Below are positions 23,901 to 28,923 of a DNA stretch of 32,333 nt, piece by piece. Under the pieces are notes generated by a model that ran no database searches, had not been told where the DNA came from, and was given only the letters and a program-made list of their open reading frames with translations. The DNA lies in IMG/VR virus record IMGVR_UViG_3300022208_000021, positions 1 to 32,333 of that record; one strand, given 5' to 3'. How positions within the stretch are numbered: position 1 is the stretch's first letter; the number at the start of each line of letters is the position of its first letter. The stretch is from a virus. The translations under genes were made by a program, and so were the position numbers.

Positions 23901-25778
23901 ACTGCAAGGGGTTGGAGTCCAGCGGAAGCCCAGCAGATAATTGACAGGATAAAGAAAGCCCCAGCTGGAGAATCAAGAAATAGGGTAATAGAGAGAGAGC
24001 TTACCAATACAGTTGTCCTTCAGAAAACGAGAACAATGGGAATAGATATGCCAGAGGGTCCACATCTTCTCTGGAGGGATTCACCTTACAAGCCAGCAGG
24101 AAATGTAATAGCGGTAATGGAAAAAGGGAAAGCGGAGTTCTACGAAGTACATCCAGATATATACAGAACATTCATGGCTCTTGACAAGGAAAGTGTTTCA
24201 ACCCTGATGAGGATCATGGGGGCTCCAACAAGAGTTCTACGGGCTGGGGCTACCCTGTCTTTTGAATTCATGGCAAGAAACCCAATACGGGACCAAATTA
24301 CAGCTTACGTTTTCAGCAAATACGGATACAAGCCGGGGATAGATTGGTTCCGTGGGATATACTCTGTGCTGAAAAGGGATGAGTATTACCAAATGTGGAA
24401 GATGTCTGGTGCAGAACAGGCTGCACTTGTTTCTATGGATCGACAGAAGCACATGACAACGCTTGAAGATATTTTAAGGGATACAAGACTCAAAAAGCTA
24501 TCTGGATGGAAAGAGGCAAGCAAGTACGCTATAAAGCATCCGCTTGATGCTCTTCGTGCGCTATCCGAGATAGGAGAAGAAGGCACAAGAGTTGGAGAAT
24601 TCCGAAAAGGATTAAAGGCTGAGGGTAGGACAAAAGCCGGTATTCAAAAAGCGGGACTCGCTTCCAGAGATGTTTCCTTGGACTTTAGAAGGATAGGCAT
24701 TACAGGAAGGTCTATGAACCAGCTTATAGCATTCTGGAATGCAAACGTACAAGGAATTGACAAAACATTCAGGGAGCTTAGGGATAACCCAACGGTAGTT
24801 CTTCCACGGATATTCGCAAGTATAACGCTACCAAGTGTTTTGCTTGCGATTGCAAACCAAGACGATAAAGAGATACGAAGATTGCCAGCTTGGGAAAAAT
24901 GGGTGTTTTACCATATTAGGGCTGGGAAGCATATATTGAGGCTACCGAAAGCACCTGTTTTGGGGACGATCTTTGGTACAATTCCACAGACAATCGTATG
25001 GTCTACCATGGATAATAAGAAAGCTGATTATGAAGAGATGACATCAGAAATACTAAAGGCAGTATCCCCCGGGTGGATGCCTACCGGCCTAAGCCCGTTT
25101 GTTGAGGCTATTGCCGGTAAAAGTTTATTCTTAGACCGCCCCCTTGTCCCTGCTGGGAAAAGAGGGGTGAGGAATGGATATCAGTATACCCCTTATACAA
25201 CAGAGGTTGCCAAGAAGCTTGGTGAGCTGATGGATGGCATACCGATTGTCGGAGATTCTATGTTAGCAAACCCTATAATGGTGGAAAACCTAATACAGTC
25301 ATGGACCGGGAATCTCGGGAAGTTAATACTTCAGACAGCAGATGAATCGTTAAAGCTTGCTGGGGTCTTTGGCGATCTCCCCCCGGAGCCAACAAAAACA
25401 TGGTCAGACATACCATTGGTCCGTGGATTTGTTTCCAGATATCCATCTTACGGGATGGAGCCCATAAACAAATTCTATGAAGATTACAACTCAGCACAGG
25501 AAACACTTGCAACAGTAAAGGCTCTGGTAAAAGAAGGAAGAATAAAACCAGCGAAAAAAATGTTGGTGGCTTCGGATATAGTGAAGATCGAAACGGTAAA
25601 AAAAGCTATTTCGACACAGAGAGAAGTTATACAGTTAATCAGATACAACCCAAATATGGACCCGGATAAGAAGAAGGAGCTGATTGATAAGCTGCTAATT
25701 TCGATGGCTATTTCTGCCGAAAGAGGGAATGAGCTTCTTGACAAAGTTAAGGCAAGGCTTAAGGCAGTAGGGAAATGA
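17970..25778 (+). CDS. Giant polyvalent / internal virion protein with HEIGH metallopeptidase motif
   Basis: This 2602-residue chain starts at ATG 17970 overlapping TGA. Residues 7-17 and 26-36 hold a duplicated T-Y-E-E-A-I-R-x-G-G-V motif. Residues about 520-600 and 640-680 are K/E/P/A-rich linkers. Near 1015-1170 lies a compact domain (VTDGHFALRAKK to GAIMPL). An acidic 9-residue triple repeat is at 1206-1232. HEIGHALNKH starts at H1551, with EGFAEF at 1593-1598, so H1551, E1552, H1555 and a glutamate of the second block could form a zinc site. From about 2095 to 2270 the sequence resembles large-polyvalent-protein domain LPD38 (FEFMARNPIRDQITAY, SRDVSLDFRRIG, NQLIAFWNANVQGIDKT). Such proteins are packaged and injected. 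Peptidase activity is plausible but unproven. It is longer than T7 gp16 (1318 residues). Confidence 0.8.
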   Translation: MSRKPMTYEEAIRAGGVLVEEDKPLTYEEAIRLGGVDVDEEGTKKPSLIERGLGLAKGYGERWRIAEEKRGKEFREGIARLRPVPEETPGVEPKPRYEGYRLDISPPEGISEEQNKFYLGWLDEKLTDPNLKGQEQKYVDYLTRIGYRDNEANFRKWYADQVAFLESKGQKLSPDPYAPEHEYDYKKAYEQRLTPQLTEHGDYRWPDIGKPPERLAREAGIKAFPDKMMEAYPLGEAMVGEPWEPELKPQAPSESPIGDVPMAMAPPSLQDLPWGSREEFVKGEIEQPAKNILRGAKESSRAFWHNVANIPMVIGKGISAGTVSGDVTILDRAATILSEKTGEKQPHALQKVEDFIRGFADLAAEAEPGLEVVDQFPDSDTLIDKLYQAIGQTPGVIGEYAVGSRLFGNVAGMAFVDALKEAGKEPLDVLIGAVRGATLGRALEGTHALKRLPRAGAMASLFGVPAAVETGDTKETAVAALTGAGLGAFGKPGHMDTRDVIRAGLEGIARRNVERKIEAIQTARAVQEMERKIRESKEKPKEAEAKPKEGIPTEKPKPSKPEKPTPEPKPTVPVPAVNESEIATIPEAEAALAAAKKRFDMVAGEYNAADAAGKRDLIDDWERAQKSIIAIEDRIAELKKGIPPAEQPKAPEEKPKAPAKPEAGWALPPVGEFLSTVKKNQETFRQSLNVTQPGVKALYDAARGYHREMVLRAIEGKTEIPWKVADDYFRWSKEDGWEYHNAGGIWMTVSKENARFLSESYPEISGKPVEPAKPEAPTVGAPVEAPTGKPGIEPGKGVVPGLPEGEAPPQTPSLENDFLIEGKGYKNWREFLDKDAYISDEHMGHKLYLSRPGGLTVIVGPDKSVMAGNPSVMEQAWGQFKEMPGMELNRGLWRERPEGVSPPQTPVSETVAEAVDASDYGGLTNPEMKKYLLENIDQAIKDQKMGISKGEMVEIHIPRDGDFKVYNNPEALKRYRDAVQKLFPTKSETGKLKPAGKVAAVSKGEKRPTGTIGAVTVAGDYVTDGHFALRAKKSQFKIRPSQRDADVFADRGRTITPEEVQKVIPKAKDIELVSKEEFLYRETDFLGGGEQEALGIADFPIALTGKDAINVVRLIDRKGNEAYIDQDYYSAVKNVYPDAEFGLSKKEPGNSAVAVLLPKEKEPIGAIMPLDPDTLGQLIKETREGKFPEIPKERVEEAKKRAEEAEEVPEEEYPEEVPEEEYPEEVPEEEYPPEEEIVGEAEPWQKSMKDYVEGEIENLRQTKAWKEAPNSYIRTLEESEKRKAEDRWLEATENAFIEGKDVPAENRPSWALTAKEWANRSGDTLDQSIIDSHRKMVKEAAKEGKPVPQKVIDDVYGKEEYGTDLDVIQNELDKMGDRKKILKTKLRNRYDVLQDLEKRLKENPKLTAEDAIIDYLAEVNKNEYLSLINKSNKRKAAIAVRDSLPALRKEAQEFAEGEAEEEVLESRGPRLRPEPGFKRTKEDVRETEVPTDEIYAGVTKRSDIIKLFQEKFDIPIRVGRMPKIKGLLGIYKVKIEAIRLKLANDIATAAHEIGHALNKHLWPTKGLNLSIRAFAPFADELRPLATMGHPMKEGFAEFLSKYVVDEADAKAKAPKFYAFFEEALAEKAPEVREILLEARKMYKLYEKQGPEAHFLSMMDYEGEGRIGVTFSKIYTHFVHDLYPMEKVVMEMAEGGKLPPDMDPHVLMRLFAGNEGRADVFMNYRPFKFGTYEFYGKSLREILDPVKDDVVLLEVYLMAKNAIRWNKKGLETGFDMGHARAIVEKYDSRFRKTHNEIINFQKAGLRYMLDAGVIDVKGYLRMRKAHRDYIPFFRVADYLNGKRGFKKGKGYEIQRSPLKYAFGGAGDYIPPLESIIKNTHLYINSAERNAIGRALVKLSQSKHGLGKYVEKIPADKRVAAAMGETELRSILAKYGKWVETEEYRTLHQTVRESIRDEAAGDTAQTMDSKIESKLLEALTARGWSPAEAQQIIDRIKKAPAGESRNRVIERELTNTVVLQKTRTMGIDMPEGPHLLWRDSPYKPAGNVIAVMEKGKAEFYEVHPDIYRTFMALDKESVSTLMRIMGAPTRVLRAGATLSFEFMARNPIRDQITAYVFSKYGYKPGIDWFRGIYSVLKRDEYYQMWKMSGAEQAALVSMDRQKHMTTLEDILRDTRLKKLSGWKEASKYAIKHPLDALRALSEIGEEGTRVGEFRKGLKAEGRTKAGIQKAGLASRDVSLDFRRIGITGRSMNQLIAFWNANVQGIDKTFRELRDNPTVVLPRIFASITLPSVLLAIANQDDKEIRRLPAWEKWVFYHIRAGKHILRLPKAPVLGTIFGTIPQTIVWSTMDNKKADYEEMTSEILKAVSPGWMPTGLSPFVEAIAGKSLFLDRPLVPAGKRGVRNGYQYTPYTTEVAKKLGELMDGIPIVGDSMLANPIMVENLIQSWTGNLGKLILQTADESLKLAGVFGDLPPEPTKTWSDIPLVRGFVSRYPSYGMEPINKFYEDYNSAQETLATVKALVKEGRIKPAKKMLVASDIVKIETVKKAISTQREVIQLIRYNPNMDPDKKKELIDKLLISMAISAERGNELLDKVKARLKAVGK
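17988..18077 (+). repeat. Duplicated TYEEAIRxGGV motif at the N-terminus of the giant protein
   Basis: Two 11-codon copies (17988-18020 and 18045-18077) sit 19 codons apart within the first 40 residues, both preceded by a lysine/proline step and followed by V and acidic residues. DNA differs at several third positions. A docking or packaging tag is possible but not shown. Confidence 0.7.
21585..21665 (+). repeat. Three perfect 27-bp tandem repeats coding for EEVPEEEYP
   Basis: Units at 21585-21611, 21612-21638 and 21639-21665 are identical in DNA as well as in protein. They add an acidic, proline-spaced linker between two parts of the giant protein. Perfect identity points to recent or unstable copy number, unlike the diverged repeats at 6205-8590. 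Confidence 0.9.
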
Positions 25779-26128
25779 GATCCGTCTACTTCTCAGCGAA
25801 AGAACTGGAATGCCCGTGCTGCGGGAAGTGCAATATGGATCCCCGGTTCCTTTCGGAGCTTGACAACCTTCGTGTAAAAGCTGGCATCCCTCTTGTCTTG
25901 AACAGCTCTTTCCGTTGCCCTGCACAAAATACTCTTGCAAAGGGAGTGCCGAATTCAGCCCATACCGTAGGAAAAGCTGTAGATATAAGGGCAAGATCCT
26001 CAAGGACAAGGCATATAATTCTCAAGGCTGCATACGGAATGAATTTCAAGAGAATCGGTATCGCAAAAGGATTTATTCACGTTGACACCGATGACTATCT
26101 ACCACAAGAGGTAACATGGACGTACTGA
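25775..26128 (+). CDS. Peptidase M15-type endolysin
   Basis: This 117-residue protein starts at ATG 25775 overlapping TGA of the giant gene. The M15 zinc site is clear: S-A-H63-T-V-G-K-A-V-D70 gives two ligands and G-F-I-H102-V-D104 the third with its partner acidic residue. NSSFRCPAQN before it is the usual substrate-loop strand. An extra CPCCGKC cluster at 13-19 is often seen in the short phage M15 proteins and may bind another metal. M15 enzymes cut peptide cross-links or stems of peptidoglycan. At 117 residues this is a minimal single-domain form with no cell-wall-binding domain. There is no signal peptide, so release would need a holin. It heads the lysis-like gene run. Confidence 0.85.
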   Translation: MRSVYFSAKELECPCCGKCNMDPRFLSELDNLRVKAGIPLVLNSSFRCPAQNTLAKGVPNSAHTVGKAVDIRARSSRTRHIILKAAYGMNFKRIGIAKGFIHVDTDDYLPQEVTWTY

Positions 26129-26271
26129 TGTGGGAGGAGGATATTGCAATTACGGTTTACTTCCAGCAAGAGCATGGATTGTACCGGAAACCGGCAAACC
26201 GGCAACAATAGAACAACTATGTGCAGTTTGTATGCACGAATTCGGCAGATGCCAGAAGGGAGATAGCAAAA
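26128..26271 (+). other. Ambiguous small-gene region, three overlapping frames
   Basis: No single gene is clear here. Frame A opens at ATG 26128 in a TGATG overlap with the endolysin stop and gives 27 residues (MWEEDIAITVYFQQEHGLYR onward) to TAG 26211. Frame B opens at GTG 26130 and runs to 26417, 95 residues, with ARAWIVPETGKPATIEQLCA and a C-x2-C-x6-C pattern, but overlaps the next gene by 146 bases. Frame C opens at TTG 26144, seven bases after GGAGGA, and gives about 41 residues ending near 26269. Frame A has the best coupling and frame B the most protein-like sequence. Confidence 0.35.
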
Positions 26272-26730
26272 ATGAGAAACCGGTCAAGGAGGCTAAACGT
26301 AGCGGTAATATTGTTCACATTCATCGTGGCGATATGCGTAGGGTCGATTGCTCTATCTGCAAGTCTGCATTGGACGAATCCAACAACCTATGCAGACGGG
26401 ACGAATATCCCGGATAGTGTAAAAGCCACCCTCACGGGGTATATCCGTATTAACAAGACAAATCCACGGGATACGACAGGAAAGAACGGTTGGTATTACG
26501 CAGGAGAAGCCAGAAACGGGGGAACTTCATGGCCCTCCGACAATGACATTGATGCGCTTCTCCGGTCATGGGGATTTGAAGGTCAGGAGATCCAGCTGAC
26601 GGTTTCCTCTGCATACAAGGCAAGTGATGGTCAGGAATACGATTCTGCTTTGTCGGAGGTGCTGGCCTACACCGTCCCTTTCGTGGTGAGGGGGGCGACA
26701 CAAGCCCCTACGGTGTTGGAGGTTCGTTAA
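26272..26730 (+). CDS. Signal-anchored protein with FN3-like domain
   Basis: This protein has 152 residues from ATG 26272, which has AAGGGAG at a good distance. An upstream start at 26221 would add sequence without a site. Basic MRNRSRR is followed by a hydrophobic segment (VAVILFTFIVAICVGSIALS, about 10-29), a signal anchor or cleavable signal. The rest is an Ig/FN3-like sandwich: LHWTNPTTYADGTNIPDSVK, GYIRINK, a loop with NGWYYAGEA, and EIQLTVSSAYKASDGQEYDS before ALSEVLAYTVPF. It resembles short phage or prophage FN3 proteins that open L-x-W-T-x-P-T-x-x-x-D-G-T. It should face the periplasm. A role in lysis control, exclusion or adhesion cannot be told from sequence. Confidence 0.75.
   Translation: MRNRSRRLNVAVILFTFIVAICVGSIALSASLHWTNPTTYADGTNIPDSVKATLTGYIRINKTNPRDTTGKNGWYYAGEARNGGTSWPSDNDIDALLRSWGFEGQEIQLTVSSAYKASDGQEYDSALSEVLAYTVPFVVRGATQAPTVLEVR
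26718..26722 (+). promoter_or_regulatory. GGAGG ribosome binding site deciding the ATT start at 26730
   Basis: GGAGG lies seven bases before ATT 26730 and within the last codons of the upstream gene. The only nearby canonical start is TTG 26731, which lies in a frame whose product does not look like a protein. Confidence 0.5.
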
Positions 26731-26861
26731 TTGCAGCCGTTCTTGCGCTCTTTGGGGCGATTCATTTTCTGTCAGCTGGTAACGTATGGCTGGGAATTGC
26801 CTTTCTTGCGGGGGCTGTCATTGCGATTGGCTTTGCCATCTACCTTAAAAGGAGGAAATGA
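26730..26861 (+). CDS. Two-span membrane micro-protein, probable ATT start (holin-like)
   Basis: A 43-residue frame, ATT 26730 to TGA 26861, reads IAAVLALFGAIHFLSAGNVW followed by LGIAFLAGAVIAIGFAIYLK and RRK. It has two hydrophobic helices split by a short NVW turn and a basic end. The codons are typical of the neighbours, so it is very likely translated. There is no ATG, GTG or TTG in frame before an upstream stop at 26625. GGAGG seven bases before ATT makes that the best start and gives a TAATT overlap. The alternative is a -1 frameshift from the upstream gene, in which a run of six G (26690-26695) lies, or a sequence error there. Size and hairpin topology fit a small holin. Confidence 0.6.
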   Translation: MAAVLALFGAIHFLSAGNVWLGIAFLAGAVIAIGFAIYLKRRK

Positions 26862-26864
26862 AAA

Positions 26865-27005
26865 ATGTCGCTACTGCTCGGAGCGTTTATCTTTTTGGCG
26901 GGGTTCGCTACGGGTGCATTCGTATTCCGAAACAACCCAATCACAGGGGAGCGGATAGCAAAGATGGTCGAGGAAAAGTTTGAGGAGCTAAAGGGAAAGC
27001 TATGA
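26865..27005 (+). CDS. Single-span membrane micro-protein
   Basis: This 46-residue protein has GGAGG nine bases before ATG 26865. MSLLLGAFIFLAGFATGAFV is a membrane span. A short amphipathic, charged tail follows (TGERIAKMVEEKFEELKGKL). Its TGA overlaps the next ATG (ATGA at 27002). It is too short to assign to a family. Position among lysis-like genes suggests a holin partner or other inner-membrane component. Codon use is like the neighbours and the frame is well marked at both ends. Confidence 0.75.
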   Translation: MSLLLGAFIFLAGFATGAFVFRNNPITGERIAKMVEEKFEELKGKL

Positions 27006-27286
27006 CCAACGTGCAAAAGATTATCGGCTTAGTCCTTGGGTTGGCTGCGCTTATAGGGCTATGCTTCCAGCTGGACCGGACATACGCAAAGGCTGAGGAA
27101 CTTGTAAAGGTTGCGAAACGGCTTGACCAAAAAATCATGGCAGACAAAGCATTTAACATCCGGGAAAGGATATACCAGCTGGAAAGGATGTACCCAAAGA
27201 ACCCCCCGGTTCAAGTGCAAAACGAGATCCGATACCTGAAACAAGAGCTAAGAGAGCTGGACGAAAAGATGCGGAGGACGCAATGA
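27002..27286 (+). CDS. Membrane-anchored coiled-coil protein
   Basis: This 94-residue protein starts at ATG 27002, in an ATGA overlap. One membrane span (KIIGLVLGLAALIGLCFQL, about 6-24) is followed by a long charged helix (AKAEELVKVAKRLDQKIMAD, then FNIRERIYQLERMYPKNPPV and QNEIRYLKQELRELDEKMRR). A heptad-like pattern is visible in the last 25 residues. The layout, a short N-terminal anchor and a helical tail, is that of an inner-membrane spanin subunit, but also of generic prophage coiled-coil proteins. Three genes in this cluster share it. No motif separates these options. Confidence 0.75.
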   Translation: MTNVQKIIGLVLGLAALIGLCFQLDRTYAKAEELVKVAKRLDQKIMADKAFNIRERIYQLERMYPKNPPVQVQNEIRYLKQELRELDEKMRRTQ

Positions 27287-27606
27287 CCGGAGAACTTCAG
27301 AACGTACTCTCTGCATACGCAGACCAAGGGCTTGCCTGTTTAACGGTTATCATGGTGCAGATCGTGAAGCTATATCTCCCGTCTGATCCTTCATCCTTGG
27401 ACAAGTACAGCGTGGATCCGAAGTATAAGAAGCACCTACTTTCCCTATCGTTTGTTGTCGGGATAGGGCTCTCTCTCCTGTTTGCCCCCAGCGAAGGCAA
27501 GAATGCGGTAATGCGGTTAAAGTCTGGGCTATACACCGGGGGGATGGCGGTAGTGGTCTGGGAAGCCTACTCTAATTGGGTACGTCCCTTCCTTGAGCGA
27601 AAATGA
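27283..27606 (+). CDS. Multi-span membrane protein, holin candidate
   Basis: This 107-residue protein has an ATGA overlap at 27283. Hydrophobic segments lie near residues 17-32 (ACLTVIMVQIVKLYLP), 52-68 (LLSLSFVVGIGLSLLFA) and 82-97 (GLYTGGMAVVVWEAYS). The C-terminus is short and basic (WVRPFLERK). Three weak spans in about 100 residues, a polar loop of charged residues between the first two and its position two genes after the endolysin make it the best holin candidate by topology, together with the ATT-start gene. No conserved holin motif can be named. Its TGA overlaps the next ATG. Confidence 0.65.
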   Translation: MTGELQNVLSAYADQGLACLTVIMVQIVKLYLPSDPSSLDKYSVDPKYKKHLLSLSFVVGIGLSLLFAPSEGKNAVMRLKSGLYTGGMAVVVWEAYSNWVRPFLERK

Positions 27607-27968
27607 ACTTACCGCCAAAGTCTGTCCTGAGTGTGGCAAACAGCTTGGTTTCACGGCTTGCTACAAATCCGATGCTTGTCCTTATAGTCCTAATAATCCT
27701 TCTGGCATTGGCATCTGGCATATCGGCAAAGATTACCAGAGATCGGATGCTGAAGAAAATGGAAGTCGAGATCCGAATGGAGAAGAAAGCCTTGGAGGAA
27801 AGGGAAAGGGAGCTGAGGAAGGACTACGAAAGAAGCCTAAAGAGCATACGAGCGGAAAGGGACCGGCTAAAGGGAAGGCTCGGGGAGCTGGAAGGGCTCA
27901 GGGAGGATCTAAAGCCCCCGGAAAGCGTAAATGAGCTGATTTCCCGTTTTCGGGCCTTGGGGTATTGA
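27603..27968 (+). CDS. Inner-membrane spanin-like protein (N-terminal span plus coiled coil)
   Basis: This 121-residue protein starts at ATG 27603 in ATGA. A strong membrane span occupies about 22-41 (NPMLVLIVLIILLALASGIS). It is followed by a long, highly charged coiled coil (KKMEVEIRMEKKALEERERE, LRKDYERSLKSIRAERDRLK, GRLGELEGLRED) and a short tail with a proline step (KPPESVNELISRFRAL). This is the layout of the lambda Rz type i-spanin, which bridges the periplasm to fuse membranes in Gram-negative lysis. It lacks an identified lipoprotein partner: a nested frame at 27593 has no lipobox. It could be an unrelated coiled-coil membrane protein. Confidence 0.65.
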   Translation: MNLPPKSVLSVANSLVSRLATNPMLVLIVLIILLALASGISAKITRDRMLKKMEVEIRMEKKALEERERELRKDYERSLKSIRAERDRLKGRLGELEGLREDLKPPESVNELISRFRALGY

Positions 27969-28381
27969 AAAAAACGCTCATATTTGCCCTGTACGGGGCG
28001 ATCTTGCTCTGCCTCAGCACTCCCCTACCCGCTGCGGAGCCGTTATCTGAGGGTCAGGCAGCTCCAGCAGCCGGGGTATTTTTCGATACCCTTACCTCTT
28101 ACCGGTTGCTTGATGAACTGGAGCAATGCCGTATAATCAAACAAGAGGCTTTCGTACTCCGGGAGCTGGACAAGACAAACGAAAGGATGGTGAAGGTTCT
28201 GGAGGAAAGAATCAAAATACTTGAGAAAAATCAAGCTGATCTGCTCAGGATGAACGAAGCTGCGTTGAAAAACGCAGAAGAAGCCAGAAAGGTTGCTGGC
28301 GGTAAGTGGTACGAAAAGCTTTGGGATACAGGAAAGTGGATTGGATTGGGTATTCTGGTCGGATTGGCAGCAGGAGGCTAA
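27965..28381 (+). CDS. Secreted coiled-coil protein with C-terminal hydrophobic tail
   Basis: This 138-residue protein has a TTG start at 27965 in an ATTGA overlap. A signal peptide is clear (KKTLIFALYGAILLCLSTPL, then PAA with likely cleavage before E25). ILLC does not satisfy the lipobox, so lipid attachment is not expected. Residues about 70-112 form a coiled coil (KVLEERIKILEKNQADLLRM, then NEAALKNAEEARKV). The last 15 residues are hydrophobic and glycine-rich (IGLGILVGLAAGG). This makes a periplasmic protein anchored or membrane-active at its end. It may pair with the i-spanin-like gene before it. A spanin role is inferred from place and topology only. Confidence 0.65.
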   Translation: MKKTLIFALYGAILLCLSTPLPAAEPLSEGQAAPAAGVFFDTLTSYRLLDELEQCRIIKQEAFVLRELDKTNERMVKVLEERIKILEKNQADLLRMNEAALKNAEEARKVAGGKWYEKLWDTGKWIGLGILVGLAAGG

Positions 28382-28382
28382 T

Positions 28383-28748
28383 TTGACAATAGGATTAGAG
28401 CATTTTGAGCTTGTTAAGTTTATCCTGCAAATATTAGCAATGGTAGGGACTCTCTTTATAATTGGCATAAAATATTCTCAAAGGATGGACGAAAGGACTG
28501 AGAAGATCGAATTTGCCATATCTAAGCAGATAAACGAATTAAAATCGGATATGAGAAGTACCTTCAACAGAATATTTTCAAACCAAGAGGTAATAGGAAC
28601 AAAGGTAAATGGGCTTAAATATACCCTTACTTCCCTTAAATCAGAGCATGATATATTGAAGGCACAACACTTCCTATGTCATTCCTGCAAAGCACTTGGT
28701 AGGAAGCAAGACATTAGATTCAACGATGAAGATGATGGTGGAGATTAG
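28383..28748 (+). CDS. Membrane-anchored coiled-coil protein, last gene of the rightward unit
   Basis: This protein has 121 residues from TTG 28383, which has AGGAGG at 28372-28377 and a five-base spacer. The longer ATG frame from 28293 overlaps the preceding gene and has no comparable site. A membrane span (LVKFILQILAMVGTLFIIGI) near residues 10-29 is followed by a helical section (RMDERTEKIEFAISKQINEL, then KSDMRSTFNRIFSNQEVI) and a C-x2-C pair (HFLCHSCKALG) near 100-107. The end is acidic (FNDEDDGGD). It is AT-richer than its neighbours. Its last 29 bases overlap the tail of the leftward zinc-ribbon gene. Function is unknown. Confidence 0.75.
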   Translation: MTIGLEHFELVKFILQILAMVGTLFIIGIKYSQRMDERTEKIEFAISKQINELKSDMRSTFNRIFSNQEVIGTKVNGLKYTLTSLKSEHDILKAQHFLCHSCKALGRKQDIRFNDEDDGGD

Positions 28749-28923
28749 AACGGGCCTGATCTTCTCCCCCTAACCGTCCCGGGCTCTTGCCCGTTCTGCC
28801 CGGGACTCTCAATTCACCACTACACGCTTCGCACCTATGGATACACCCCCAGCAATGGCTTGGGTAATCCTTTGACTTATGAAGCTGGTAAGCCCCCTCA
28901 GTAAAGCAATAGGGGCATATCAC
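28720..28923 (-). CDS. Small zinc-ribbon protein coupled to the annealing-protein gene
   Basis: This 67-residue leftward frame begins at GTG 28923-28921, which overlaps the TGA of the upstream gene (GTGA), and ends at 28720. Six cysteines form three C-x2-C pairs at 3/6, 24/27 and 31/34 (MICPYC, HCWGC, RCEAC), a compact zinc ribbon of the treble-clef kind. From residue 38 the tail is Gly/Arg/Ser-rich and ends HHHLHR; these codons contain the convergent hairpins, so sequence may be shaped by them. Short zinc ribbons at the ends of phage early operons often bind nucleic acid. The call is supported by the GTGA overlap and regular cysteines. Confidence 0.6.
   Translation of the reverse strand: MICPYCFTEGAYQLHKSKDYPSHCWGCIHRCEACSGELRVPGRTGKSPGRLGGEDQARSNLHHHLHR
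28747..28806. terminator. Possible bidirectional terminator: two mutually exclusive 9-bp hairpins
   Basis: AGAACGGGC (28747-28755) pairs with GCCCGTTCT (28789-28797). GTCCCGGGC (28776-28784) pairs with GCCCGGGAC (28798-28806). Arms are interleaved, so only one stem can form well at a time. The second is a perfect GC-rich stem with a 13-base loop. There is no T-tract on either strand, so an intrinsic terminator is not proven. Its place at the meeting point of two convergent operons is as expected for one. Confidence 0.45.

Noticed and set aside
26731-26958. 75-residue TTG frame after the FN3-like gene
   Set aside because: The product has no sensible pattern and runs across two better-supported membrane frames (26730-26861 and 26865-27005).
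27593-27934. TTG frame with VCPECGKQLGF and more cysteines, looking like a zinc ribbon
   Set aside because: It lies out of frame inside the i-spanin-like gene, which has a clear ATGA start, membrane span and coiled coil. The second half of the frame is a low-complexity Lys/Gly-rich shadow. It lacks a lipobox, so it is not an Rz1-like nested partner.
28747-28806. H-type RNA pseudoknot at the convergent junction
   Set aside because: Arm order fits, but with no bases between the third and fourth arms the connecting loop cannot span a 9-bp stem; mutually exclusive hairpins are more likely.
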